Under the pieces are notes generated by a model. It was not told the origin of the DNA, searched no databases, and worked only from the letters and a program-made list of their open reading frames with translations. From Kurthia sibirica (GTDB lineage Bacteria; Bacillota; Bacilli; Bacillales_A; Planococcaceae), in contig NZ_QFVR01000001.1 in NCBI RefSeq assembly GCF_003143975.1, forward strand, positions 124,001-188,000: a stretch of 64,000 nt of DNA. The letters run 5' to 3'. This document shows, piece after piece, positions 1 to 11,838 of this stretch (its first letter is position 1; each line of letters starts with the position of its first letter). The translations under genes were made by a program, and so were the position numbers.

Positions 1-1
1 A

Positions 2-526
2 AATGCTGGTGATGGTGCAGGTCAGCACCCATCACAATCGCTGCTAGATTTGTATACAATATTCAAAGAGTTCGGTAAGTTTGAAGGCATCAATGTTACA
101 ATTGCAGGAGATGTATCGCATAGTCGCGTAGCGAAATCAGATGCAATTGCTTTGACTCGACTCGGGGCAACTATCAATTTTGTCTGCCCACCTGCTTGGC
201 AAGGTGAATATGAGGCTCACCATAACTGGGATGAACTTTTAGGACAGAGTGATGTTATTATGCTGCTGCGAGTACAACATGAAAGAAATGCTGCGTATGA
301 GGGCTTTACTGTAGAAACATACCGCGATCAATACGGTTTAACAGTAGCGCGTGAAAAACATATGAAAAAGGGTGCAATTATTATGCACCCAGCACCTATT
401 AATCGCGGTGTTGAAATTGACTCAGAATTAGTGGAGCATGAACGCTCACGTATTTTTGCACAGATGAAAAATGGTTTATTCATAAGAATGGCAATAGTAG
501 AACATATTTTGAAAGGGAGAGGCTAA
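2..526 (+). CDS. pyrB: Aspartate carbamoyltransferase catalytic subunit, 3' part
   Basis: Transfers the carbamoyl group from carbamoyl phosphate to aspartate, the committed step of pyrimidine synthesis. Only the C-terminal 174 residues or so are present; the frame is open to the left edge of the window, so the start lies outside. Visible family features are the [11 protein letters not shown] segment and the [11 protein letters not shown] segment of the aspartate-binding half. It is followed after one base by pyrC, as in Bacillus pyr operons. The PyrR attenuator expected upstream is not in the window. Confidence 0.96.
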   Translation, partial: NAGDGAGQHPSQSLLDLYTIFKEFGKFEGINVTIAGDVSHSRVAKSDAIALTRLGATINFVCPPAWQGEYEAHHNWDELLGQSDVIMLLRVQHERNAAYEGFTVETYRDQYGLTVAREKHMKKGAIIMHPAPINRGVEIDSELVEHERSRIFAQMKNGLFIRMAIVEHILKGRG

Positions 527-527
527 T

Positions 528-1805
528 ATGACAATATTACTGAAAAATGTACAAATGCTAAACGAAGAAGGAGTACTTCAAACGACAGATCTTCGTATTG
601 AAGAAGGTGTGATTAAAGAAATTGGCGTAACTCTAACAGCGGAAAATGCACAAGTAATTGACGGTATGGGGTTGATTGTCTCTCCAGGTTTTGTCGATGT
701 ACATACTCATTTACGTGAACCAGGTTTTGAGCATAAAGAAACCATTGCTACGGGTTCTGCATCTGCAGCAAAGGGTGGTTTTACAACAATTTGTGCCATG
801 CCAAATACGAAGCCAGTACCTGATTCTGTAGAAAATTTACAGTTGATTAACGGCTTGATTGAAGATAGTGCAGTTATCCGCGTGCTGCCATATGGCTCGC
901 TTACTGTCGCGCAATCTGGCGATGCTAAAACAGATTTGGCAGCATTAAAAGCACATGGAGCCGTCGCTTTCTCTGACGATGGCGTAGGCGTTCAAGAAGC
1001 GGCGACGATGTTTGAACAAATGCAAGCAGCGGCAGCTATTGGTATGACAGTAGTTGCGCATTGTGAAGATAACTCATTGATTTATGATGGCGTTATGCAT
1101 GAAGGCACACGTAATAAAGAATTAGGTTTACCAGGAATTCCATCGGTATGTGAATCGGTACAAATTGCACGCGACGTATTATTAGCAGAAGCAGCTGGTG
1201 CTCATTACCATGTCTGTCATGTATCAACGAAGGAATCTGTTCGCGTAGTACGCGATGCGAAAGCGGCTGGTATTCATGTGACAGCTGAAGTTTGCCCTCA
1301 TCACCTGTTATTAGAGGAAATGGACATTCCAGCAGATGATGCAAACTGGAAGATGAACCCTCCACTGCGCGCGAGCGAAGACAAAGATTCTCTTCACGCC
1401 GCATTACTAGATGGCACAATTGATTGTATCGCTACGGATCATGCACCACATACAGCAGAAGAAAAATGCTGTGGTATGGTAGGCGCACCATTTGGTATTG
1501 TCGGTTTCGAAACAGCATTTCCATTGTTGTACACGCATTTCGTAAAAACAGGCAAATGGACATTAAAACAATTGATTGACTGGATGGCATTAAAACCGGC
1601 AGAATTATTCAAACTGCCATATGGCAAAATTGAAGTAGGTGCTTCAGCAGACCTCGTACTTATAGATCTTGAAAAAGAACAGAAGATTGATGCGGATGGT
1701 TTTGTATCTAAAGGGCGCAATACACCATTTGATGGCTGGAGCGCAATAGGTTGGCCAGTAATGACTATGTATAACGGAAAGATTGTATGGGAGGAAACAA
1801 AATGA
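528..1805 (+). CDS. pyrC: Dihydroorotase
   Basis: Zinc enzyme closing carbamoyl aspartate to dihydroorotate. It has 425 residues, the usual length of class I Bacillus dihydroorotase. The metal-binding motif [10 protein letters not shown] lies at residues 57-66, giving the HxH pair at 59 and 61. Further ligand motifs are VVAHCED, HVCHVST and ATDHAPH near residue 304. The ATG lies one base after the pyrB stop and has a GGGAGAGG ribosome binding site. Its stop codon overlaps the carA start (ATGA), which implies translational coupling. Confidence 0.98.
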   Translation: MTILLKNVQMLNEEGVLQTTDLRIEEGVIKEIGVTLTAENAQVIDGMGLIVSPGFVDVHTHLREPGFEHKETIATGSASAAKGGFTTICAMPNTKPVPDSVENLQLINGLIEDSAVIRVLPYGSLTVAQSGDAKTDLAALKAHGAVAFSDDGVGVQEAATMFEQMQAAAAIGMTVVAHCEDNSLIYDGVMHEGTRNKELGLPGIPSVCESVQIARDVLLAEAAGAHYHVCHVSTKESVRVVRDAKAAGIHVTAEVCPHHLLLEEMDIPADDANWKMNPPLRASEDKDSLHAALLDGTIDCIATDHAPHTAEEKCCGMVGAPFGIVGFETAFPLLYTHFVKTGKWTLKQLIDWMALKPAELFKLPYGKIEVGASADLVLIDLEKEQKIDADGFVSKGRNTPFDGWSAIGWPVMTMYNGKIVWEETK

Positions 1806-2896
1806 CAACGAGACAACTTATCTTAGAAAACGGTGAAGTATTTACAGGACAGGCTTTTGGGAGCGATAATGCCTCAGACGGCGAAGTGGTATTCACAACA
1901 GGTATGACAGGTTATCAGGAAACATTATCAGATCCATCATTTTGCGGTCAAATTGTCACAATGACATATCCGCTGATCGGTAATTATGGTATGAACCGAG
2001 ATGATTTCGAAACAATCAATCCCGCGATTAAAGGATTTGTCGTTCGTGAAATAGCAAAAACACCATCAAATTTCCGCTCGCAAGGCACGGTAGATGAATT
2101 TTTCAAAGCGAAGGGTATTCCCGGGATTGAGGGAGTCGATACACGTAAATTGACGCGCATGATTCGTACTGAAGGTTCGGTAAAAGGTTATATTTCAGCA
2201 GCTGGAGAAGAAGTCAATGTGGAAGAGGTTGTAGCGCGCTTACAAGCAACTGTATTACCAACAAATCAAGTAGAGCAAGTTTCGACTAAATCAGCCTACC
2301 CAAGCCCAGGTCGTGGTAAAAAAGTAGTCTTAATCGATTTCGGTATGAAACATGGTATTTTACGCGAATTAAACAAACGTGATTGTGACGTAGTTGTTGT
2401 CCCGTATAATGCAACTGCACAGGAAGTATTAGCTTATAGTCCAGATGGTATTATGCTATCAAACGGACCTGGAGATCCAAAAGATGTACCAGAAGCAATC
2501 GAAACAATTAAAGGCTTAGTTGGACAAGTGCCAATTTTCGGAATTTGTTTAGGCCACCAATTATTTGCTTTAGCGAGTGGTGCAGATTCATTTAAACTTA
2601 AATTTGGTCATCGCGGAGCCAATCACCCTGTAAAAGATCTTGCGACTGGCCGCACAGAAATCACATCTCAAAACCATGGTTATGCCATCGATCCAGATTC
2701 ACTTGCTAAAACAGATTTAGAAATTACACATATTGCACTTAATGACGGAACAGTCGAAGGTGTTAGACATAAGATTCACCCAGTCTTTACAGTACAATAT
2801 CACCCAGAAGCGTCACCAGGACCAGAAGATCCTAATCACCTATTTGATGAATTTATCGAATTAATGAATGTACATGCTGGAAAGGAGCAAAAATAA
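1802..2896 (+). CDS. carA: Carbamoyl-phosphate synthase small (glutaminase) subunit
   Basis: Hydrolyses glutamine and passes ammonia to CarB. It has 364 residues from the ATG at 1802, which overlaps the pyrC stop and sits behind a GGGAGG site. A longer in-frame opening upstream lacks support. The N-terminal CPSase small domain is followed by a class I glutamine amidotransferase domain. The nucleophile Cys249 is in GICLGHQ, and His334/Glu336 are in YHPEA. In Bacillus this gene is pyrAA, the pyrimidine-operon copy as opposed to the arginine-linked one. Confidence 0.98.
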   Translation: MTTRQLILENGEVFTGQAFGSDNASDGEVVFTTGMTGYQETLSDPSFCGQIVTMTYPLIGNYGMNRDDFETINPAIKGFVVREIAKTPSNFRSQGTVDEFFKAKGIPGIEGVDTRKLTRMIRTEGSVKGYISAAGEEVNVEEVVARLQATVLPTNQVEQVSTKSAYPSPGRGKKVVLIDFGMKHGILRELNKRDCDVVVVPYNATAQEVLAYSPDGIMLSNGPGDPKDVPEAIETIKGLVGQVPIFGICLGHQLFALASGADSFKLKFGHRGANHPVKDLATGRTEITSQNHGYAIDPDSLAKTDLEITHIALNDGTVEGVRHKIHPVFTVQYHPEASPGPEDPNHLFDEFIELMNVHAGKEQK

Positions 2897-2897
2897 T

Positions 2898-5800
2898 ATG
2901 CCAAAACGTCTAGATATAAAATCCATTTTAGTTATCGGTTCAGGTCCAATTGTAATTGGGCAAGCCGCAGAATTTGATTACGCAGGTACGCAAGCTTGTC
3001 TATCTTTAAAAGAAGAGGGCTATCGTGTCATATTAATCAACTCTAACCCAGCAACCATTATGACGGATACAGAGATTGCCGATAAAGTATATATCGAACC
3101 GCTATCTTTAGAATTTGTTTCACGTATTTTACGTAAGGAACGTCCAGATGCTATTTTACCAACATTAGGTGGTCAAACGGGCTTGAATATGGCAATTGAA
3201 TTAGATAACTCAGGCATTTTAGAAGAGTTACATATCGAAATTCTAGGTACAAAACTAGATGCAATCAATCAAGCAGAAGATCGTGATTTATTCCGTAGCT
3301 TAATGTACGAACTAGACGTTCCAACGCCGGAATCAGATATTATTCATAATATCGAAGAAGCACATAACTTTGTGAACCGTATTGGCTATCCAGTAATCGT
3401 TCGTCCTGCATTCACTTTAGGTGGTACAGGCGGTGGTATTTGCAATAATGTACAAGAATTAGAGGAAATTGTAGCATCAGGTTTAAAATACAGTCCAGTA
3501 ACACAATGTTTACTTGAAAAATCAATCGCTGGTTTCAAGGAAATTGAGTATGAAGTGATGCGTGATTCAAATGACAACGCTATCGTCGTATGTAACATGG
3601 AAAATGTTGACCCTGTCGGTATTCATACAGGTGACTCGATTGTAGTAGCGCCTTCTCAAACATTATCAGACCGCGAATATCATATGTTACGTAATGTATC
3701 ATTAAAAATTATTCGTGCACTAGGTATTGAAGGTGGTTGTAATGTGCAACTTGCATTAGATCCATATAGCTTTAACTATTATATTATTGAAGTAAATCCA
3801 CGTGTATCACGTTCATCAGCTCTAGCATCAAAAGCAACAGGTTACCCAATCGCTAAGCTTGCTGCTAAAATTGCCATAGGACTTAATCTAGATGAAATGA
3901 TGAACCCAGTAACAGGTAAAACCTATGCTTGCTTTGAACCAGCATTGGATTATGTAGTTGCTAAAATTCCACGCTGGCCTTTCGATAAATTCGAAAACGC
4001 CAAACGTAATCTTGGTACGCAAATGAAAGCCACAGGTGAAGTAATGGCTATGGGGCGTAATTTTGAAGAAGCGATTTTAAAAGCGGTGCGTTCTTTAGAA
4101 ACAGGTCATCAACATATAGAAATGAAATACCCTGAAACATTGACAGATGAATGGATTGAAAAACGGATCCGTAAAGCGGGTGATGAACGTCTATTCTTCT
4201 TAGGTGAAGCATTGCGCAGAGGCGTGACAATTGAACAAATTCATGAATGGTCAGCTATTGACTTATTCTTCTTAAATAAATTTAAAAACATCGTAGACTA
4301 TGAAGCGGTATTACAAGCAAAACCATATGACGAAGAAGTAACGCGTCATGCCAAACGTATTGGATTTGCTGATGCAACAATCGCCAAACTTTGGAATACG
4401 ACGGATATGGATGTATATGACTTCCGTAAAAAAGCAGGAATCATCCCCGTGTATAAAATGGTTGATACATGTGCGGCGGAATTCGAATCAGAAACACCTT
4501 ATTTTTATGGTACGTATGAAGAAGAAAATGAATCAATTCGCTCGGAACGTGAATCAGTAATTGTTCTTGGTTCAGGTCCAATTCGTATCGGACAAGGTGT
4601 CGAATTTGACTATGCAACAGTCCACTCGGTATGGGCAATTCAAGAAGCAGGTTATGAAGCGATCATCATCAACTCCAATCCGGAAACAGTATCAACTGAT
4701 TTCTCCATCTCAGATAAATTATACTTCGAACCACTAACAATCGAAGATGTTATGCATATTATCGACTTGGAACAACCGATGGGCGTTGTCGTTCAATTTG
4801 GCGGGCAAACAGCAATTAATCTTGCAGATAAACTAGAAGCGCGTGGCGTGAAAATTCTTGGAACATCATTGGATGCCATTGATCGTGCCGAGTCACGTGA
4901 TCGTTTTGAAGAAGCATTACATGTCATCGGCATTCCTCAACCATTAGGTAAAACAGCGATAAACACGAAGGATGCAGTAGCAATTGCAGAGAAAATTGGT
5001 TATCCGGTACTAGTTAGACCTTCGTATGTACTTGGTGGACGCGCGATGGAAATTGTTTATGCAACAGAAGAATTAGAATATTATATGGAAAATGCAGTAG
5101 AAGCATCTCCAGAACATCCGGTCTTAGTCGATCGTTACTTAACGGGTGTAGAAATTGAAGTAGACGCAATTTGTGACGGCACAAATGTCTGTATCCCAGG
5201 TATTATGGAACATATCGAACGCGCAGGTGTCCACTCTGGTGACTCCATCGCTGTTTATCCGCCACAAAATCTGTCACAAAAACATATCGATACATTAGTT
5301 GATTACACGACTCGCTTAGCAATTGGACTAGAAATTAAAGGTCTAATGAATATTCAATATGTTATTTCAGAAGATGAAGTGTATGTAATCGAAGTGAATC
5401 CACGTGCTTCTCGTACAGTACCATTTTTAAGTAAAATCACGAATATTCCAATGGCGAATGTAGCGACAAAAGCAATTTTAGGTCAATCTATTATTGCCCA
5501 AGGCTTCCCGACAGGGTTAGCGCCAATTAAACAAGGTGTCTTTGTAAAAGTACCAGTATTCAGCTTCGCAAAACTGCGTCGTGTTGATACCACATTAGGA
5601 CCTGAGATGAAATCAACAGGCGAAGTTATGGGGAAAGATAGCACGTTAGAAAAAGCATTGTACAAAGGTTTTGTAGCAGCTGGCATGAAAATTGAAGATC
5701 ATGGTTCAGTATTGATGACGGTATCTGATAAAGATAAGGAAGAAGCAATCGCCTTAGCACGTCGATTCACAAATATTGGCTACAGTATTCTAGCGACACC

Positions 5801-6092
5801 AGGTACAGCTAAATCACTTGCGGCTGTTGGTATTCAAGCACAAATTGTCGGTAAAATTGGCGAGAGTAGCCCAACATTACTTGATGTTATTCAAAATGGT
5901 AATGCTCAACTGGTCATTAATACAATTACTAAAGGTAAACAACCAGCGCGTGATGGCTTCAGAATTCGTCGTGAATCAGTGGAAAATGGTGTCGCTTGTT
6001 TAACATCTTTAGACACGGCAGAAGCGATTTTACGTGTCATTGAATCAATGACATTTACAGCAGAGGAAATGCCAAAAGCGGAGGTGCACTAA
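2898..6092 (+). CDS. carB: Carbamoyl-phosphate synthase large subunit
   Basis: Makes carbamoyl phosphate from bicarbonate, two ATP and CarA-derived ammonia. It has 1064 residues from the ATG at 2898, one base after the carA stop, with AAAGGAG upstream. Two homologous ATP-grasp halves are visible: the first starts with [18 protein letters not shown] near residue 13 and the second with [18 protein letters not shown] near residue 558. The C-terminal MGS-like allosteric domain ends the protein. It is full length with no breaks. The Bacillus name is pyrAB. Confidence 0.98.
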   Translation: MPKRLDIKSILVIGSGPIVIGQAAEFDYAGTQACLSLKEEGYRVILINSNPATIMTDTEIADKVYIEPLSLEFVSRILRKERPDAILPTLGGQTGLNMAIELDNSGILEELHIEILGTKLDAINQAEDRDLFRSLMYELDVPTPESDIIHNIEEAHNFVNRIGYPVIVRPAFTLGGTGGGICNNVQELEEIVASGLKYSPVTQCLLEKSIAGFKEIEYEVMRDSNDNAIVVCNMENVDPVGIHTGDSIVVAPSQTLSDREYHMLRNVSLKIIRALGIEGGCNVQLALDPYSFNYYIIEVNPRVSRSSALASKATGYPIAKLAAKIAIGLNLDEMMNPVTGKTYACFEPALDYVVAKIPRWPFDKFENAKRNLGTQMKATGEVMAMGRNFEEAILKAVRSLETGHQHIEMKYPETLTDEWIEKRIRKAGDERLFFLGEALRRGVTIEQIHEWSAIDLFFLNKFKNIVDYEAVLQAKPYDEEVTRHAKRIGFADATIAKLWNTTDMDVYDFRKKAGIIPVYKMVDTCAAEFESETPYFYGTYEEENESIRSERESVIVLGSGPIRIGQGVEFDYATVHSVWAIQEAGYEAIIINSNPETVSTDFSISDKLYFEPLTIEDVMHIIDLEQPMGVVVQFGGQTAINLADKLEARGVKILGTSLDAIDRAESRDRFEEALHVIGIPQPLGKTAINTKDAVAIAEKIGYPVLVRPSYVLGGRAMEIVYATEELEYYMENAVEASPEHPVLVDRYLTGVEIEVDAICDGTNVCIPGIMEHIERAGVHSGDSIAVYPPQNLSQKHIDTLVDYTTRLAIGLEIKGLMNIQYVISEDEVYVIEVNPRASRTVPFLSKITNIPMANVATKAILGQSIIAQGFPTGLAPIKQGVFVKVPVFSFAKLRRVDTTLGPEMKSTGEVMGKDSTLEKALYKGFVAAGMKIEDHGSVLMTVSDKDKEEAIALARRFTNIGYSILATPGTAKSLAAVGIQAQIVGKIGESSPTLLDVIQNGNAQLVINTITKGKQPARDGFRIRRESVENGVACLTSLDTAEAILRVIESMTFTAEEMPKAEVH

Positions 6093-7771
<1,679 letters not shown>

Positions 7772-8482
7772 ATGAATACACAGCCAATTATTGCACTCGA
7801 TTTTTCTAGTAAAAAGGAAGTGTTCGCATTTTTAACCCAATTTAATGAGCCTCTTTTCGTAAAGGTAGGAATGGAGCTTTATTTGCAAGAAGGTCCTTCA
7901 ATTATTAAAGAAATCAAAGCAATGGGTCATGCAATTTTCTTGGATTTAAAACTACATGATATACCAAACACTGTGAAATCAGCTATGCGTGGCTTAGCAA
8001 AACTTGGTGTCGATTTAATTAATGTGCATGCAGCAGGTGGTTCTCGTATGATGACCGCTGCTTTAGAAGGGTTAGAAGAAGGTACGGTAGCAGGTCAAAG
8101 GCGCCCTGCATTAATTGCTGTGACGCAACTTACTTCAACTACGGAAGAGCAAATGCAGCAGGAGCAAAATATTATGACGAGCCTGGATGCATCTGTTATT
8201 AACTATGCCATACTTGCAAAAAATGCTGGCTTAGATGGAGTAGTGTGCTCCGTATTAGAAGCACATGATATTGAAAAAGCTTGTGGCAAAGCTTTTTTGA
8301 AAGTAACGCCAGGTATTCGCTTAGTAGGTGGAGAAGCACATGATCAAAAGCGTGTAGCAACACCAAACTTTGCGAAGGAACAAGGAGCTACTCAAATTGT
8401 TGTCGGACGCGCAATTGTCCAAGCAGAAAATCCAGTAGTGGCATATCACACAGTAGAGCAACTTTGGGGAGGAAATCAATAA
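7772..8482 (+). CDS. pyrF: Orotidine-5'-phosphate decarboxylase
   Basis: Decarboxylates OMP to UMP. It has 236 residues in a TIM-barrel. The catalytic DLKLHD motif is at residues 58-63, and VTPGIR and the phosphate-binding VVGRAI segments follow. The ATG starts directly after the pyrD stop, with GGAAGGAG upstream. The gene order pyrD-pyrF-pyrE is standard in Bacillales. Confidence 0.98.
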   Translation: MNTQPIIALDFSSKKEVFAFLTQFNEPLFVKVGMELYLQEGPSIIKEIKAMGHAIFLDLKLHDIPNTVKSAMRGLAKLGVDLINVHAAGGSRMMTAALEGLEEGTVAGQRRPALIAVTQLTSTTEEQMQQEQNIMTSLDASVINYAILAKNAGLDGVVCSVLEAHDIEKACGKAFLKVTPGIRLVGGEAHDQKRVATPNFAKEQGATQIVVGRAIVQAENPVVAYHTVEQLWGGNQ

Positions 8483-9114
8483 TGGCCATTTCACACGATG
8501 TAGCAAAAGGAATGTTAGAAGCAGGAGCAGTAGAGTTACGTCCCAATGATTTATTTACTTGGGCGTCGGGGATTAAGTCACCAATCTATTGTGATACGCG
8601 TTTGACAATTTCATATCCAATCGTTCGTAAAACAATCGCTAAAGGCTTAGCGCTATTAATCCAAGAGAAATTTCCAACATGTGAAGTAGTAGCAGGTACA
8701 GCAACAGCAGGTATCCCACATGCAGCTTGGGTTGCAGACCTCTTAGAACAGCCAATGGTCTATGTGCGCTCTGCACCAAAAGGTCATGGACGTGGCAAGC
8801 AAACGGAAGGTAAACTTACAGCTGGAGCTAAAGTAGTCGTAATTGAGGACATCGTATCGACAGGTGGATCTTCCATCAATGCAGTAGAAGCATTGACACG
8901 CGAAGGTGCTGAGGTATTAGGTGTAGTATCAGTTTACTCATATTTATTGCCAGCTGCGATTGAAAACTTTAAAAAATCAGGTGTTCCCTATTATAGCCTC
9001 TCAGATTTTGAAGCATTAGTAGAAGCTGCTGAAGAGACAGGTACGATTAGTGAAAAAGACATTCCAGGGTTATTATCTTGGTATGATGCATTAAAGGCAG
9101 GAACATTAAAATAA
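8482..9114 (+). CDS. pyrE: Orotate phosphoribosyltransferase
   Basis: Joins orotate and PRPP to give OMP. It has 210 residues from the ATG at 8482, which overlaps the pyrF stop (TAATG) behind a GGGGAGG site. The PRPP-binding loop VVVIEDIVSTGGS is at residues 118-130. It is the last gene of the operon and is followed directly by a strong terminator. Confidence 0.98.
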   Translation: MAISHDVAKGMLEAGAVELRPNDLFTWASGIKSPIYCDTRLTISYPIVRKTIAKGLALLIQEKFPTCEVVAGTATAGIPHAAWVADLLEQPMVYVRSAPKGHGRGKQTEGKLTAGAKVVVIEDIVSTGGSSINAVEALTREGAEVLGVVSVYSYLLPAAIENFKKSGVPYYSLSDFEALVEAAEETGTISEKDIPGLLSWYDALKAGTLK

Positions 9115-9119
9115 TGACA

Positions 9120-9158
9120 AATAACTCGACATCCATTGCGGATGCCGAGTTATTTTTT
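9120..9158 (+). terminator. Terminator of the pyr operon
   Basis: A 15-bp stem (9120-9134 with 9140-9154, one mismatch) around a 5-nt loop, followed by a run of T. It begins a few bases after the pyrE stop. Confidence 0.93.
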
Positions 9159-9187
9159 GATCATAATTCCCTAATTTTTACACAACA

Positions 9188-9217
9188 GTGACAACTTTCG
9201 CAACACGTTTGTATAAA
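9188..9217 (+). promoter_or_regulatory. Candidate sigma-A promoter of the first TM2 gene
   Basis: GTGACA (9188-9193), an 18-bp spacer, then TATAAA (9212-9217), about 70 bp before the ATG at 9287. The match is moderate. Confidence 0.45.
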
Positions 9218-9286
9218 GTATCTTTTTGTGGAAAAAAAGATTAAGATGAAGTTAGTATTTATTGAATCGTAAGGAGTGTTTAATCA

Positions 9287-9565
9287 ATGTCATCAACATC
9301 TCAAGAAGTAAAATTGAAAAATCTACGTACAGCTAGAATATTATGGTTGTTTTTAGGGTTTTTTGGCGGTCATAAAATCTATTTAAATCGTATTAGTAGT
9401 GCACTTGTGTACATGATCTTAACGAGTTGGACATTAATTTATTTAGCGGTTTACCTTGGTCTACCAACCCTAATAATTGTCTTAACGATGTGGATTATAG
9501 ATGGTGTGAAATTGAAAAAAATGGTCGAAGTTGAAAATGAATTAATCATAAACTACGAAGAGTAA
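9287..9565 (+). CDS. TM2-domain small membrane protein
   Basis: A 92-residue protein with a TM2 domain (PF05154 type). The first hydrophobic helix carries the family signature GFFGGHKIYLNR (residues 24-35); a second, longer hydrophobic stretch at about 37-72 ends in MWIIDGVKLKKM. The cytoplasmic tail is acidic. TM2 proteins have no well-defined bacterial function. AAGGAG precedes the ATG by about 10 bases. It stands alone between two terminators. Its C-terminal WIID..KL.KM....ENE pattern recurs in the TM2 gene at 11410, so the two look paralogous. Confidence 0.82.
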   Translation: MSSTSQEVKLKNLRTARILWLFLGFFGGHKIYLNRISSALVYMILTSWTLIYLAVYLGLPTLIIVLTMWIIDGVKLKKMVEVENELIINYEE

Positions 9566-9566
9566 T

Positions 9567-9608
9567 AAAAAACGATACACTCCACTTGTTGGAGGTATCG
9601 TTTTTTTC
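9567..9608 (+). terminator. Terminator after the first TM2 gene
   Basis: A stem AACGATAC-A-CTCC pairs with GGAG-G-TATCGTT around an ACTTGTT loop, with a run of seven T after it. The flanking A and T runs make it plausibly bidirectional. Confidence 0.88.
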
Positions 9609-9645
9609 TCTTTGTTAACGAAATTTTTCATTTAAAGAAATATAT

Positions 9646-9674
9646 TTGCACAATAACAGTAAATTGTATATACT
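9646..9674 (+). promoter_or_regulatory. Sigma-A promoter of the CatE-like gene
   Basis: TTGCAC (9646-9651), a 17-bp spacer, TATACT (9669-9674). Close to consensus, about 55 bp before the likely ATG at 9730. Confidence 0.7.
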
Positions 9675-9729
9675 CAATACCAAGCTTTAGGCTAGGAATT
9701 TAATTATAGTGAAAATGAGGTTTTACATC

Positions 9730-10635
9730 ATGTCGAATTTTACCATAGATGCTCAAACAACGATTCATCAAGTCGTATTAAAAGTATTAGATTTACAAAG
9801 TCAAATTGACTTTTATGAACAAGTAGTAGGGCTTACGCTAGCTAGTAAAACAGAGAATAGTGCTCTATTAGCCACTGCACAAGATGGAGAAATTATTATA
9901 GAACTACATAGCACAGCAGAGAAAAACCAACCAGCAAAAGGAACAGGTTTATTTCATTTAGCGTTGTTATTACCATCAAGAAAGGCATTTGCAACAAAAT
10001 TTTTTGATATTATACGTAGTAAAAAAGTTATTAATAGTCCAGAGGAACAGGCTGTTCATTTTCCTCATACTGAAAAAATTTTACCAATTGCTCGTTTAGA
10101 TAGAGCGAGCGATCATGGATATAGTGAAGCATTCTACATATTTGATATTGAAGGGAATGGCATTGAGTTTTATGCGGATCGACCGCAACAAGAATGGTCA
10201 TCATATCCAAGTGGAAGTGAGCCACTAAATATAGCAGAATTAGCAGCAATAGCTGATTATACTAGTGATGGAAAACTGCCTTCTACAACAACAATTGGAC
10301 ATATTCATCTACGCGTTGATAAAATAGAGGAAACGGTTTATTTCTATCATGAAGTTCTTGGTTTCGAAAAGAAACAGGTTTTGGAAGATGTGTTTTTTGT
10401 CTCAGCAGGTGACTATCATCATCATATTGCAGGCAATACTTGGTCAGGAGAAAATATCGCCTATCCACTAGGTATCCACACAGGTTTGAAAAATATTAAG
10501 ATTAAATTGCCAACGGAAGAGGCCTATGAACAATTGAAAAATCATGTAAAACAATTTATACCAATGCAAGATATTGGTGACTGTTTTATCGTTGAAGATC
10601 CTAGTAAAAATCAAATTATGTTCATAAAAGACTAA
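9730..10635 (+). CDS. Two-domain VOC-family protein, catechol 2,3-dioxygenase (CatE) like
   Basis: A 301-residue protein with two tandem vicinal-oxygen-chelate (glyoxalase/extradiol dioxygenase) modules. The first runs from IHQVVLKVLD to GNGIEFYADRP, the second from TIGHIHLRVD to the C-terminus. GHIHL and the YHHHI segment supply the likely metal histidines of the active module. Layout and motifs resemble B. subtilis CatE (YfiE), which cleaves catechol and belongs to quinone-detoxification networks. The start at 9730 is chosen because TGAGG lies 9 bases before it; a GTG at 9709 and an ATG at 9715 are in frame but lack a good site. The exact substrate cannot be read from the sequence. Confidence 0.85.
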   Translation: MSNFTIDAQTTIHQVVLKVLDLQSQIDFYEQVVGLTLASKTENSALLATAQDGEIIIELHSTAEKNQPAKGTGLFHLALLLPSRKAFATKFFDIIRSKKVINSPEEQAVHFPHTEKILPIARLDRASDHGYSEAFYIFDIEGNGIEFYADRPQQEWSSYPSGSEPLNIAELAAIADYTSDGKLPSTTTIGHIHLRVDKIEETVYFYHEVLGFEKKQVLEDVFFVSAGDYHHHIAGNTWSGENIAYPLGIHTGLKNIKIKLPTEEAYEQLKNHVKQFIPMQDIGDCFIVEDPSKNQIMFIKD

Positions 10636-10653
10636 AAAGAGTTGCTAGGTGCC

Positions 10654-10699
10654 GCACCCCAAAAGTTAGAGGAAAAACTAACTTTTGAGGTGCTTTTTT
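10654..10699 (+). terminator. Terminator after the CatE-like gene
   Basis: A 16-bp stem (10654-10669 with 10678-10693, one mismatch) with an A-rich loop, followed by TTTTTT. Confidence 0.9.
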
Positions 10700-10712
10700 A
10701 TCATCAACTATA

Positions 10713-11012
10713 GGTTCTGTTGCAAAGTTTTATTTATATAATGAAATATTAACTAGTGGTTATAGGGGATGTAGGATGACTCATTATAAAGGGAAATAGT
10801 TTAAGCAAGAGATACTCCTAGTACCGTAGGTTATTGCCTTAGGTAACGGAATGTTTCAGGAATTCTAAAAGAACATAAAATAGATGTCTAACATACAGCT
10901 GTCTACTGTTGATTCCAAGAATAGAGCCAGCTGATTGATTGCTTGTGGAAAAAGCCTAATCGCATGTGGAGAGGTTCCTGGCGCTATCAACATAATACAT
11001 GGGTAAAAAGAG
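10713..11012 (+). pseudogene. Degenerate IS6-family transposase, left end and N-terminal part
   Basis: The sequence at 10713-10730, GGTTCTGTTGCAAAGTTT, matches the terminal inverted repeat of IS431/IS257/IS240-type IS6 elements. From the ATG at 10776 the reading HYKGK*FKQEILLVP is interrupted by stops. After a +1 frame change near 10824 it continues VGYCLR*...GILKEHKIDV*HTAVY and then CLWKKPNRMWRGSWR. This follows the IS6 transposase N-terminus, including the region just before the DETYIK catalytic motif. At least six stops and one frameshift are present. The catalytic core and right inverted repeat are missing. Confidence 0.78.
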
Positions 11013-11035
11013 TAAATTAGAACAAGATTTTTTAA

Positions 11036-11215
11036 AGAATATTCCGTAAAGCAATAGGTGCAGACAATGTGGCGATGGAGAATTTCTTTGGCTTATTAAA
11101 ATAGGAAATGTATTACGGAGAAAAATTAGTCTCATATGATATATTAAAAGAAAAAATTACAAAGTATAGCCACTCGTATAATAACGCATGTATTGAACAC
11201 AAATTAGCTGCATAA
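11036..11215 (+). pseudogene. Remnant of an IS3-family OrfB transposase C-terminus
   Basis: In frame with 11051 the sequence reads ADNVAMENFFGLLK, stop, EMYYGEKLVSYDILKEKI, then KYSHSYNNACIEHKLAA and a stop. This is the C-terminal signature of IS3/IS150-type OrfB (D-N-A-x-x-E-N-F-F-G-L-L-K, then Y-x-x-Y-N-N). The D and E of the last part of the DDE triad are still visible. The N-terminal two thirds are missing and an in-frame TAG lies after GLLK. It abuts the IS6 remnant but belongs to a different family. Confidence 0.8.
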
Positions 11216-11409
11216 ATAAAACGCTAACTTTAAAAAAATCATTCTTTTTTATTATAAATTTATGTAGTGGATTTCAGTGATATCAAGTGTTTTACGACCT
11301 ATATTCGAATTATATGACATAAGTTTTAAGAAAAATAATTAAATATAAGTATTAAAAGTTATATATTTGTAAATAAGGGGTATTATATTTAAGAAGTTGG
11401 AAAAGAGAG

Positions 11410-11745
11410 GTGGGAAAACCACTGAATACTCGAAAGAAATTCCCTCATTTGAGTCGCTTTCTCTCGGAAGAACAACTATTGTTCTATAATCGAAGAAGAA
11501 AACGCCCTTTGAGAGCCTATTTTTCGTGGTTAATCCTTGGCTTTTTGGGACTTCATCGGTTTTACGTAGATTGGTCATGGAGTGGCTTGATGATGCTACT
11601 GTTTTGTATGACCGGTATACTATTCATTTTTACACCAGTAGGGAAAATAATTTTATTCATTTTGTTAATATGGTGGATAATCGACGCAATAAGACTCCCA
11701 AAAATGATTAAAATGGAAAATGAACAATTAGAGAAAAAGCTGTAA
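11410..11745 (+). CDS. Second TM2-domain small membrane protein
   Basis: About 111 residues. A basic N-terminus is followed by the TM2 signature LGFLGLHRFYVD (near residues 43-54), two further hydrophobic segments and a WWIIDAIRLPKM end with a charged tail. The start is uncertain: the GTG at 11410 lies inside the only purine-rich stretch (AGAGAGGTGG). A CTG at 11422 would be better spaced from it but is a rare start. Function is unknown. It is probably a paralogue of the TM2 gene at 9287, on the other side of the VOC gene and the IS remnants. Confidence 0.75.
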   Translation: MGKPLNTRKKFPHLSRFLSEEQLLFYNRRRKRPLRAYFSWLILGFLGLHRFYVDWSWSGLMMLLFCMTGILFIFTPVGKIILFILLIWWIIDAIRLPKMIKMENEQLEKKL

Positions 11746-11779
11746 AGCAAATTTCGACTCGTATTCAACGTCTATTGAA

Positions 11780-11812
11780 CTCATCCATGGGCGAACATGG
11801 ATGAGTATTTTT
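11780..11812 (+). terminator. Terminator after the second TM2 gene
   Basis: A 10-bp perfect stem (11780-11789 with 11796-11805), loop GGCGAA, then TATTTTTTT. Confidence 0.88.
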
Positions 11813-11838
11813 TTATACATTACAAAGGGGTGATTCCA

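Noticed and set aside
1093-1816. Long antisense frames inside pyrC and other genes
   Set aside because: They mirror the codon pattern of the sense genes, lack ribosome binding sites and show no protein-like features.
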